Assembly: GCA_963932145.1 (NCBI GenBank)
Contig: CAWVQA010000036.1
Span: 62,001 to 126,000, forward strand
DNA: 64,000 bases
Direction: 5' to 3'
From: Acanthosepion lycidas
Lineage: Eukaryota; Mollusca; Cephalopoda; Sepiida; Sepiidae
Below the pieces are notes generated by a model that made no database searches, was not told the origin of the DNA, and saw only the letters and a list, made by a program, of their open reading frames with translations. Each line of letters starts with the position of its first letter. Position 1 is the first letter of the stretch. The translations under genes and the position numbers were made by a program. Of this stretch, positions 1-13,293 are shown piece by piece.

Positions 1-3000
1 ATGCTACGATCACGGTATGAATTTGAAGGCCAAATATTTTTGTGCAGATCTTAGATTAGGTCTTTCCCTGTCCATAATGCTAAACTGAGGAGGTAAAATA
101 GAAATATAAATAGGAAACAGAAGAGAAATGTACAGTGATCACCCATTTTCAGCCCACAATCTTTTTCATGGAAATCCCAGTCATATGAGTCGAGTCCATG
201 CATGCTACGATCACGGTATGAATTTGAAGGCAAAATATTTTTGTGCAGATCTTAGATTAGGTCTTTCCCTGTCCATAATGCTAAATTGAGGAGGTAAAAT
301 ATAAATATAAATAGGAAACAGAAGAGAAATGTACAGTGATCACCCATTTTCTGCCCACAATCTTTTTCATGGAAATCCCAGTCATATGGGTCGAGTCCAT
401 GCATGCTACGATCACGGTATGAATTTGAAGGCAAAAAAATTTGTGCAGACTTTAGATTAGGTCTTTCCCTGTCCATAATGCTAAATTGAGGAGGTAAAAT
501 AGAAATATAAGTAGGAAACAGAAGAGAAATGTACAGTGATCACCCATTTTCGGCGTACAATCTTTTTCATGGAAATCCCAGTCATATGAGACGAGTCCAT
601 GCATGCTACGATCACGGTATGAATTTGAAGGAAAATATTTTTTTGCAGATCTTAGATTAGGTCTTTCCCTGTCCATAATGCTAAATTGAGGAGGTAAAAT
701 ATAAATATAAATAAGATACAGAAGAGAAATGTACAGTGATCACCCATTTTCTGCCCACAATCTTTTTCATGGAAATCCCAGTCATATAAGTCGGGTCCAT
801 GCATGCTACGATCACGGTATGAATTTGAAGGAAAATATTTTTTTGCAGATCTTAGATTAGGTCTTTCCCTGTCCATAATGCTAAATTGATGAGGTAAAAT
901 ATAAATATAAATAGGAAACAGAAGAGAAATGTACAGTGATCACCCATTTTCTGCCGACAATCTTTTTCGTGAAAATCCCAGTCATATGAGTCGAGTCCAT
1001 GCATGCTACGATCACGGTATGAATTTGAAAGGAAAATATTTTTTGCAGATCTTGGATTAGGTCTTTCCCTGTCCATAATGCTAAATTGAGGAGGTAAAAT
1101 ATAAATATAAATAGGAAACAGAAGAGAAATGTATAGTGATCACCCATTTTCTGCCCACTTTTTTTTTCCTGGCAATCCCAGTCATATGAGTCAAGTCCAT
1201 GCATGCTACGGTCACGGTATGAATTTGAAGGCAAAATACTTTTTTGCAGATCTTAGATTAGGTCTTTCCCTGTCCATAATACTAAATTGAGGAAGTAAAA
1301 TAGAAATAAAAATAGGAAACAGAAGAGAAATGTACAGTGATCACCCATTTTCTGCCGACAATCTTTTTCATGGAAATCCCAGTCATATGAGTCAAGTCCA
1401 TGCATGCTACGATCACGGTATGAATTTGAAGGCAAGATATGTTTTTGCAGATTTTAGATTAGGTCTTTCCCTGTCCATAATGCTAAATTGAGGAAGTAAA
1501 ATATAAATATAAATAAGAAACAGAAGAGAAATGTACAGTGATCACCCATTTTCTGCCCACAATCTTTTTCATGGAAATCCCAGTCATATGAGTCGAGTCC
1601 ATGCATACTACGATCACGGTATGAATTTGAAGGCAAAATATGTATTTGCAGATCTTAGATTAGGTCTTTCCCTGTCCATAATGCTAAATTGAGGAAGAAA
1701 ATATAAATATAAATAAGAAACAGAAGAAAAATGTACAGTGATCACCCATTTTCTGCCCACAATCTTTTTCATGGAAATCCCAGTCATATGAGTCGAGTCC
1801 ATGCATGCTACGATCACGGTATGAATTTGAAGGCAAAATATTTTTTTGCAGATCTTAGATTAGGTCTTTCCCTCTCCATAATGCTATATTGAGGAAGTAA
1901 AATAGAAATATAAATAAAAAACAGAAGAGAAAGGTACAGTGATCACCCATTTTCTGCCCACAATCTTTTTCATGGAAATCCCAGTCTTATGAGTCGAGTG
2001 CATGCATGCTACGATCACGGTATGAATTTGAAGGCAAAATATTTTTTTGCAGAACTTAGATTAGGTCTTTCCCTGTCCATAATGCTAAATGAAGGAAGTA
2101 AAATATAAATATAAATAGGGAACAGAAGAGAAATGTACAGTGATCACCCATTTTCTGCCCACAATATTTTTCATGGAAATCCCTGTGATATGAGTCGGGT
2201 TCATGCATGCTACGATCACGGTATGAATTTGAAGGCAAAATATTTTTGTGCAGATTTTAGATTAGGACTTTCCTGTCCATAATGCTAAATTGAGGAGGTA
2301 AAATGGAAACATAAATAGGAAACAGAAGAGAAATGTACAGTGATCACCCATTTTCGGCCCACAATCTTTTTTATGTAAATCCCAGTCATATGAGTCGAGT
2401 CCATGAATGCTACGATCACGGTATGAATTTGAAGGCAAAATATTTTTGTGCAGATCTTAGATTAGTTCTTTCCCTGTCCATAATGCTAAATTGAGGTAGT
2501 AACAAAGAAATATAAATAGGAAACGAGAAAAATCTACAGTGATCACCCATTTTCGGCCCACAATATTTTCATGGAAATCCCAGTCATATGAGTCGAGTCC
2601 ATGCATGCTACGATCATAGTATGAATTTGAAGCCAAAATATTTTTGTGCAGATCTTAGATTAGGTCTTTCCCTGGCCATAATGATAAATTGAGGAGGTAA
2701 AATACAAATATGAATAGAATACAGAAGAGAAAGGTACAGTGATCACCCATTTTCGGCCCACAATCTTTTTCATGGAAATCCCAGTCATATGAGTCGAGTC
2801 CATGCATGCTACGATCACGGTATGAATTTGAAGCCAAAATATTTTTTTGCAGATCTTAGATTAGGTCTTTCCCTGCCCATAATGCTAAATTGAGGAGGTA
2901 AAATATAAATATAAATAGGAAACAGAAGAGAAATGTACAGTAATCACCCATTTTCGGCCCAGAAACTTTTTCATGGAAATCCCAGTCATCTGAGTCGAGT

Positions 3001-6000
3001 CCATGCATGCTACGATCACGGTATGAATTTGAAGGCAAAATATTTTTGTGCAGAGCTTACATTAGGTCTTTCCCTGGCCATAATGCTAAATTGATGAGGT
3101 AAAATAAATATAAATAGGAAACAGAAGAGAAATATACAGTGATCACCCATTTTCGGCCCACAATCTTTTTCATGGAAATCCCAGTCATATGAGTCGAGAC
3201 CATGCATGCTACGATCACGGTATGAATTTGAAAGCAAATTTTTTTTTGCAGATCTTAGATTAGGTCATTCCCTCTGCATAATGCTAAATTGTGGAAGTAA
3301 AATAGAAATAGTAATGGGAAACAGAAGAGAAATGTACAGTGATCACCTATTTTCTGCCCACAATCTTTTTCATGGAAATTCCACTAATATGATTCGAGTC
3401 CATGCATGCTACGATCACGGTATGAATTTGAAGGCAAAATATTTATTTGTAGATCTTAGATTACATCTTTCCCTGTCCATAATGCTAAATTGAGGAGGTA
3501 AAATAGAAATATAAAAAGGAAACAGAAGGGAAATGTACAGTGATCACCCATTTTCTGCCCACAATCTTTTTCATGGAAATCCCAGTCATATGAGTCGAGT
3601 CCATGCATGCTACGATCACGTTATGAATTTGAAGGAAAAATATTTTTTTGCAGATCTTCGATTTGGTCTTTCCCTGTCCATAATGCTAAATTGAGGAGGT
3701 AAAATATAAATATGAATAGGAAACAGAAGCGAAATGTACAGTGATCACCCATTTTCTGCCGACAATCTTTTTCATGGAAATCCCACTCATATGAGTCGTG
3801 TCCATGCATGCTACGATCATGGTATGAATTTGAAGGCAAAATATTTTTTTGCAGATCTTAGATTTGGTCTTTCCCTGTCCATAATGCTAAATTGAGGAGG
3901 TAAAATATAAATATAAATAAGAAACAGAAGAGAAATGTACAGTGATCACCCATTTTCGGCCCACAATCTTTTTCATGGAAATCCCAGTCATATGAGTCGA
4001 GTCCATGCATGCTACGATCACGGTATGTATTTGAAGGCAAAATATTTTTGTGCAGATCTTAGATTAGGTCTTTCCCTGTCCATAATGCTAAATTGAAAAG
4101 GTAAAATAGGAATATAAATAGGAAACAGAAGAGAAATGTACAGTGATCACCCATTTTCGGCCGACAATCTTTTTCATGGAAATCCCAGTCATATGAGTTG
4201 AGTCATGCATGCGACGATCACGGTATGAATTTGAAAGCAAAATATATTTTTGCACAGCTTAGCTTAGGTCTTTCCCTGTCCATAATACTAAATGAAGGAA
4301 GTAAAATAGAAATATAAATAGGAAACAGAAGAGAAATGTACAGTGATCACCCATTCTCTGCCCACAATCATTTTCATGGAAATAGCGTCATATGAGTCGA
4401 GTCCATGCATGCTAGGATCACGGTATGAATTTGAAGGCAAAATATTTTTGTGCAGAGCTTAGATTAGGTCTATCCCTGTCCATAATGCTAAATGAAGGAA
4501 GTAAAATAGAAATTTAAATAGGAAACAGAAGAGAAATGTACAGTGATCACCCATTTTCGGCCCACAAACTTTTTCATGGAAATCCCAGTCATATGAGTCG
4601 AGTCCATGCATGCTACGATCACGGTATGAATTTGAAGGCAAAATATTTTTGTGCAGATTTTAGATTAGGTCTTTCCCTGTGCATAATGCTAAATAGAGGA
4701 GGTAAAATAGAAATTTAAATAGGAAACAGAAGAGAAATGTACAGTGATCACCCATTTTCGGGCCACAAACTTTTTCATGGAAATCCCAGTCATATGAGTC
4801 GAGTCCATGCATGCTACGATCACGGTATGAATTTGAAGGCAAAATATTTTTGTGCAGATCTTAGATAAGGTCTTTTCCTGGCCATAATGCTTAATTGAGG
4901 AGGTAAAATAGAAATATAAATAGAAAACAGAAGAGAAATGTACAGTGATCACCCATTTGCGGCCCACAATCTTTTTCATGGAAATCCCAGTCATATGAGT
5001 AGAGTTCATGCATGCTACGATCACGGCATGAAGTTGAAGGCAAAATAATTTTGTGCAGATTTTAGATTAGGTCTTTCCCTGTCCATAATGCTCAATTGAG
5101 GAGGTAAAATAGAAATATAAATAGGAAACAGAAGAGAAATGTACAGTGCTCACCCATTTCTGCCCAGTATCTTTTTCATGGAAATCCCAGTCACATGAGA
5201 AGAGTTCATGCATGCTACGATCACGGTATGAATTTGAAGGCAAAATATTTTTGTGCAGGTCTTAGATTAGGTCTTTCCCTGGCCATAATGCTAAATTGAG
5301 GAGGTAAAATAGAAATATAAATAGGAAACAGAAGAGAAATGTACAGTGATCACCAATTTAGGCCCACAATCTTTTTCATGGAAATCCCAGTCATATGAGT
5401 CGAGTCCATGCATGCTACGATCTCGGTATGAATTTGAAGCAAAATATTTTTGTGTAGAGCTTAGATTAGGTCTTTCCCTGGTCATAATGCTAAATTGAGG
5501 AGGTTAAATATAAATAGGAAACAGAAGAGAAATGTACAGTGATCACCCACTTTCGGCCCAGATACTTTTTCATGGAAATCCCAGTCATATGAGTCGAGTC
5601 CATGCATGCTACGATCACGGTATGAATTTGAAGGCAAAATATTTTTGTACAGAGCTTACATTAGGTCTTTCCCTGGCCATAATGCTAAATTGAGGAGGTA
5701 AAATAGAAATATAAATAGGAAACAGTAGAGAAATGTACAGTGATCACCCATTTTCCGCCCACAATCTTTTTCATGGAAATCCCAGTCATATGAGTCGAGT
5801 CCATGCATGCTAAGATCACGGTATGAATTTGAAGGCAAAATATTTTTGTGCGGAGCTTAGATTAGGTCTTTCCCTGGCCATAATGCTAAATTGAGTAGGT
5901 AAAATAGAAATATAAATAGGAAACAGAAGAGAAATGTACAGTATTCACGCATTTTCGGCCCACAATCTTTTTCATGGAAATCCCAGTCATATGAGTCGAG

Positions 6001-8672
6001 TCCATGCATGCTACGATCACGGTATGAATTTGAAGGCAAAATATTTTTGTGCAGATCTTAGATTAGGTCTTTCCTTGTCCATAATGCTAAATTGAGGAGG
6101 TAAAATAGTAATATGAATAGTAAACAGAAGAGAAATGTACAGTGAACACCCATTTTCGGCCCAGAATCTTTTTCATGGAAATCCCAGTCATATGAGTCGA
6201 GTCCATGCATGCTACGATCACGGTACGAATTTGAAGGCAAAATATTTGTGTGCAGAGCTTTGATAATGTCTTTCCCTGTCCATAATGCTAAATTGAGGAG
6301 GTAAAATATAAATATAAATAGGAAACAGAAGAGAAATGTACAGTGATCACCCATTTCCGGCCGACAATCTTTTTCATGGAAATCCCAGTCATATGCGTCG
6401 AGTCCATGCATGCTCCGATCACGGTATGAATTTGAAGGCAAAATATTTTTGTGAAGATTTTAGATTAGGTCTTTCCCTGTCCATAATGGTAAATTGAGGA
6501 GGTAAAATAGAAATATAAATAGGAAACAGAAGAGAAATGTACAGTGATCACCCATTTTCGGCCCACAAACTTTTTCATGGAAATCCCAGTCATATCAGTT
6601 GAGTCCATGCATGCTACGATCACGGTATGAATTTGAAGGCACAATATTTTTGTGCAGATTTTAGATTAGGTCTTTCCCTGTCCATAATGCTAAATTGAGG
6701 AGGTAAAATTGAAATATAAATAGGAAACAGAAGAGAAATGTACAGTGATCACCCATTTTCGGCCCACAATCTTTTTCATGGAAATCCCAGTCATATGAGT
6801 CGAGTCCATGCATGCTACGATCACGGTATGAATTTAAAGACAAAATATTTTTGTGCAGATTTTAGATTAGGTCTTTCCCTGTCCATAATGCTAAATTGAG
6901 GAGGTAAAATAGAAATATAAATAGGAATCAGAAGAGAAATGTACAGTGATCACACATTTTCGGCCCACAATCTTTTTCATGGAAATCCCAGTCATATGAG
7001 TCGAGTCCATGCATGCTACGATCACGGTATGAATTTGAAGGCAAAATATTTTTGTGCAGATTTTAGATTAGGTCATTTCCTGGCCATAATGCTAAATTGG
7101 GGAGGGAAAATAGAAATATAAATAGCAAACAGAAGAGAAATGTACAGTGATCACCCATTTTCGGCCCACTATCTTTTTCATGGAAATCCCAGTCATATGA
7201 GTCGAGTCCATGCATGCTCCGATCACGGTATGAATTTGAAGGCAAAATATTTTTGTGCAGATTTTAGATTAGGTCTTTCCCTGTCCATAATGCTAAATTG
7301 AGGAGGTAAAATAGAAATATAAATAGGAAACAGAAGAGAAATGTAGAGTGATCCCCCATTTTCGGTCCACCATCTTTTTCATGGAAATCCCAGTCATATG
7401 AGTCGAGTCCATGCATGCTACGATCACGGTATGAATTTGAAGGCAAAATATTTTTGTGCAGATCTTAGATTATGTCTTTCCCTGTACATAATGCTAAATT
7501 GAGGAGGTAAAATATAAATATAAATAGGAATCAGAAGAGAAATGTACAGTGATCACCCATTTTCGGCCCACAATCTTTTTCATGGAAATACCAGTCATAT
7601 GAGTCGAGTCCATGCATGCTACGATCACGGTATGAATTTGAAGGCAAAATATTTTTGTGCAGATTTTAGATTAGGTCTTTCCCTGTCCATAATGCTAAAT
7701 TAAGGAGGTAAAATATAAATATAAATAGGAATCAGGAGAGAAATGTACAGTGATCACCCATTTTCGGCCCACAATCTTTTTCATGGAAATCCCAGTCATA
7801 TGAGTCGAGTCCATGCATGCTACGATCACGGTATGAATTTGAAGGCAAAATATTTTTCTGCAGATTTTAGATAAGGTCTTTCCCTGTCCATAATGCTAAA
7901 TTGAGGAGGTAAAATAGAAATATAAATAGGAAACAGCAGAGAAATGTACAGTGATCACCCATTTTCCGCCCACAATCTTTTTCATGGAAATCCCAGTCAT
8001 ATGAGTCGAGTCCATGCATGCTACGATCACGGTATGAATTTGAAGGCAAAATATTTTTGTGCAGAGCTTAGATTATGTCTTTCCCTGTCCATAATGCTAA
8101 ATTGAGGAGGTAAAATAGAAATTTGAATACGAAACAGAAGAGAAATGTACAGTGATCACCCATTTTGTGCCCACAATCTTTTTCATGGAAATCCCAGTCA
8201 TATGAGTCGAGTCCATGCATGCTACGATCACGGTATGAATTTGAAGGCAAAATATTTTTGTGCAGAGCTTAGATTATGTCTTTCCCTGTCCATAATGCTA
8301 AATTGAGGAGGTAAAATATAAATATAAATAGGAAACAGAAGAGAAATGTACAGTGATCACCCATTTTGTGCCCACAATCTTTGTCATGCAAATCCCAGTC
8401 ATATGAGTCGAGTCCATGCATGCTACGATCACGGTATGAATTTGAAGGCATAATATTTTTGTGCAGATTTTAGATTAGGTCTTTCCCTGTCCATAATGCT
8501 AAATTGAGGATGTAAAATAGAAATTTGAATACGAAACAGAAGAGAAATGTACAGTGATCACCCATTTTGTGCCCACAATCTTTTTCATGGAAATCCCAGT
8601 CATATGAGTCGAGTCCATGCATGCTACGATCACGGTATGAATTTGAAGGCAAAATATTTTTGTGCAGATTTT

Positions 8673-11600
8673 AGATTAGGTCTATCCCTGTCTATAATGC
8701 TAAATTAAGGAGGTAAAATATAAATATAAATAGGAACCAGAAGAGAAATGTACAGTGATCACCCATTTTCGGCCCACAATCTTTTTCATGGAAATCCCAG
8801 TCATATGAGTTGAGTCCACGCATGCTACGATCACGGTATGAATTTGAAGGCAAAATATTTTTGTGCAGATTTTAGATTAGGTCTTTCCCTGTCCATAATG
8901 CTAAATTGAGGAGGTAAAATAGAAATATAAATAGGAATCAGGAGAGAAATGTACAGCGATCTCCCATTTTCGGCCCACAATCTTTTTCATGGAAATCCCA
9001 GTCATATGAGTCGAGTCCATGTATGCTACGATAACAGTATGAATTTGAAGTCAAAATATTTTTGTGCAGATCTTAGATTAGGTCTTTCCCTGTCCATAAT
9101 GCTAAATTGAGGGGGTAAAATAAAAATATAAATAGGAAACAAAAGAGAAATATACAGTGATCACGCATTTTCGGCCCACAATGTTTTTCATAGAAATCCC
9201 AGTCATATGAGTCGAGTCCATGCATGCTACGATCACGGTATGAATTTGAAGGCAAAATTTTTTTGTGTAGATCTTAGATTAGGTCATTCTCTGTCCATAA
9301 CGCTAAATTGAGGAGGTAAAATAGAAATATAAATAGGAAACAGAAGAGAAATGTACAGTGATGACCTATTTTCGGCCCACAATCTTTTTCATGGAAATCC
9401 CAGTCATATGAGTCGAGTCCATGCATGCTACGTTCACGGTATGAATTTGGAGGCAAAATATTTTTGTGCAGATCTTAGATTAGGTCATCCCTGTCCATAA
9501 TGCTAAATTGAGGAGGTAAAATATAAATATAAATAGGAAACAGAAGAGAAATGTACAGTGATCACCTATTTTCGGCCCACAATCTTTTTCATGGAAATCC
9601 CAGTCATATGAGTCGAGTCCATGCATGTTACGATCACAGTATCAATTTGAAGGCAAAATATTTTTGTGCAGATTTTAGATTAGGTCTTTCCCTGTCCATA
9701 ATGCTAAATTGAGGAGGTAAAATATAAATATAAATAGGAAACAGAAGAGAAATGCACAGTGATCACCCATTTTCGGCCCACAATCTTTTTCATGGAAATC
9801 CCAGTCATATGAGTCGAGGCCATGCATGCGACGAACACGGTATGAATTTGAAGGCAAAATATTTTTGTGCAGATCTTAGATTATGTCTTTCCCTGTCCTA
9901 ATGCTAAATTGAGGAGGTAAAATATAAATATAAATAGGAAACAGAAGAGAAATGTACAGTGATCACCCATTTTCGGCCCACAATCTTTTTCATGGAAATC
10001 CCAGTCATATGAGTCGAGTCCACGCATGCTACGATCACGGTATGAATTTGAAGGCAAAATATTTTTGTGCAGATTTTAGATTAGGTCTTTCCCTGTCCAT
10101 AATGCTAAATTGAGGAGGTAAAATAGAAATATAAATAGGAATCAGGAGAGAAATGTACAGCGATCTCCCATTTTCGGCCCACAATCTTTTTCATGGAAAT
10201 CCCAGTCATATGAGTCGAGTCCATGCATGTTACGATCACAGTATCAATTTGAAGGCAAAATATTTTTGTGAAGATTTCAGATTAGGTCTTTCCCTGTCCA
10301 TAATGCTAAATTGAGGAGGTAAATTATAAATATAAATAGGAAACAGAAGAGAAATGTACAGTGATCACCCATTTTCTGACGACAATCATTTTCATGGAAA
10401 TCCCAGTCATATGAGTCGAGTCGATGCATGCTACGATCACGGTATGAAATTGAAGGCAAAATATTTTTGTGCAGAACTTAGATTAGGTCTTTCCCTGTCC
10501 ATAATGCTAAATTAAGGAAGTAAAATAGAAATATAAATACGAAAAAGAAGAGAAATGTACAGTGATCACCCATTTTCTGCCCACAATCTTTTTCATGGAA
10601 ATCCCAGTCATATTAGTCGAGTCCATGCATGCTACGATCACGGTATGAATTTGAAGGCAAAATATTTTTGTGCAGATTTTAGATTAGGTCTATCCCTGTC
10701 TATAATGCTAAATTAAGGAGGTAAAATATAAATATAAATAGGAACCAGAAGAGAAATGTACAGTGATCACCCATTTTCGGCTCACAATCTTTTTCATGGA
10801 AATCCCAGTCATATGAGTCGAGTCCACGCATGCTACGATCACGGTATGAATTTGAAGGCAAAATATTTTTGTGCAGATTTTAGATTAGGTCTTTCCCTGT
10901 CCATAATGCTAAATTGAGGAGGTAAAATAGAAATATAAATAGGAATCAGGAGAGAAATGTACAGCGATCTCCCATTTTCGGCCCACAATCTTTTTCATGG
11001 AAATCCCAGTCATATGAGTCGAGTCCATGCATGCTACGATAACAGTATGAATTTGAAGTCAAAATATTTTTGTGCAGATCTTAGATTAGGTCTTTCCCTG
11101 TCCATAATGCTAAATTGAGGGGGTAAAATAAAAATATAAATAGGAAACAAAAGAGAAATATACAGTGATCACGCATTTTCGGCCCACAATGTTTTTCATA
11201 GAAATCCCAGTCATATTAATCGAGTCCATGCATGCTACAATCACGGTATGAATTTGAAGGCAAAATATTTTTGTGCAGAGCTTAGATTAGGTCTTTCCCT
11301 GTCCATAATGCTAAATTGAGGAAGTAAAATATAAATATAAATAGGAAACAGAAGAGAAATGTACAGTTATCACCCATTTTCAGCCCACAATCATTTTCAT
11401 GGAAATCCCAGTCATATTAGTCGAGTCCATGCATGCAACGATCACGGTATGAATTTGAAGGCAAAATATTTTTGTGCAGATCTTAGATTAGGTCTTTCCC
11501 TGTCCATAATGCTAAATTGTGGAGGTAAAATAAAAATATAAATAGGAAACAGAAGAGAAATGTACAGTGATCACCCATTTTCGGTCCACAATCTTTTTCA

Positions 11601-13293
11601 TGCAAATCCCAGTCATATGAGTCGAGTCCATGCATTCTATGATCACGGTATGAATTTGAAGGCAAAATATTTTCGTGCAGATCTTAGATTGGGTCTTTCC
11701 CTGACCATAATGGTAAATTGAGGAGGTAAAATAGAAATATAAATAGGAAACAAAAGAGAAATGTACAGTGATAACCCATTTTCGGCCCACAATATTTTTC
11801 ATGGAAATCCCAGTCATATGAGTCGAGTCCATGCATGCTACGATCACGGTATGAATTTGAACGCAAAATATATTTGTGCAGATTTCAGATTAGGTCTTTC
11901 CCTGTCCATAATGCTAAATTGAGGAGGTAAAATATAAATATAAATAGGAAACAGAAGAGAAATGTACAGTGATCACCCATTTTCAGCCCACAATCTTTTT
12001 CATGCAAATCCCAGTCATATGAGTCGAGTCCATGCATGCGACGATCACGGTATGAATTTGAAGGCAAAATATTTTTGTGCAGATTTTAGATTAGGTCTAT
12101 CCCTGTCTATAATGCTAAATTAAGGAGGTAAAATATAAATATAAATAGGAACCAGAAGAGAAATGTACAGTGATCACCCATTTTCGGCCCACAATCTTTT
12201 TCATGGAAATCCCAGTCATATGAGTCGAGTCCACGCATGCTACGATCACGGTATGAATTTGAAGGCAAAATATTTTTGTGCAGATTTTAGATTAGGTCTT
12301 TCCCTGTCCATAATGCTAAATTGAGGAGGTAAAATAGAAATATAAATAGGAATCAGGAGAGAAATGTACAGCGATCTCCCATTTTCGGCCCACAATCTTT
12401 TTCATGGAAATCCCAGTCATATGAGTCGAGTCCATGCATGCTACGATAACAGTATGAATTTGAAGTCAAAATATTTTTGTGCAGATCTTAGATTAGGTCT
12501 TTCCCTGTCCATAATGCTAAATTGAGGGGGTAAAATAAAAATATAAATAGGAAACAAAAGAGAAATATACAGTGATCACGCATTTTCGGCCCACAATGTT
12601 TTTCATAGAAATCCCAGTCATATTAATCGAGTCCATGCATGCTACAATCACGGTATGAATTTGAAGGCAAAATATTTTTGTGCAGAGCTTAGATTAGGTC
12701 TTTCCCTGTCCATAATGCTAAATTGAGGAAGTAAAATATAAATATAAATAGGAAACAGAAGAGAAATGTACAGTTATCACCCATTTTCAGCCCACAATCA
12801 TTTTCATGGAAATCCCAGTCATATTAGTCGAGTCCATGCATGCAACGATCACGGTATGAATTTGAAGGCAAAATATTTTTGTGCAGATCTTAGATTAGGT
12901 CTTTCCCTGTCCATAATGCTAAATTGTGGAGGTAAAATAAAAATATAAATAGGAAACAGAAGAGAAATGTACAGTGATCACCCATTTTCGGTCCACAATC
13001 TTTTTCATGCAAATCCCAGTCATATGAGTCGAGTCCATGCATGCTACGATCACGGTATGAATTTGAACGCAAAATATATTTGTGCAGATTTCAGATTAGG
13101 TCTTTCCCTGTCCATAATGCTAAATTGAGGAGGTAAAATATAAATATAAATAGGAAACAGAAGAGAAATGTACAGTGATCACCCATTTTCAGCCCACAAT
13201 CTTTTTCATGCAAATCCCAGTCATATGAGTCGAGTCCATGCATGCGACGATCACGGTATGAATTTGAAGGCAAAATATTTTTGTCCAGATCTT
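8673..13293 (+). repeat. Higher-order repeat: 7-monomer unit with 6-monomer derivative
   Basis: A diagnostic monomer (TCTATCCCTGTCTATAATG, then AATTAAGG and GGAACCAGAAG) starts at 8,673, 10,681 and 12,088. The interval 10,681 to 12,088 is 1,407 bp, exactly 7 x 201. Monomers 1-4 of the unit (10,681-11,480 and 12,088-12,890) repeat in the same order, including the variants GCGATCTCCC, GGGGGTAAAATAAAA and CAGTTATCAC. The second unit has six monomers: its fifth monomer starts like monomer 5 of the first unit and ends like monomer 6, as expected at an unequal crossover. The copy starting at 8,673 shares only the first three monomers or so. Confidence 0.88.

Noticed and set aside
3206-3493. Plus-strand frames of 60-120 codons in the satellite (also near 14,776-15,138)
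   Set aside because: They are shadows on the opposite strand of the same monomers, running through two units where a stop happens to be mutated.
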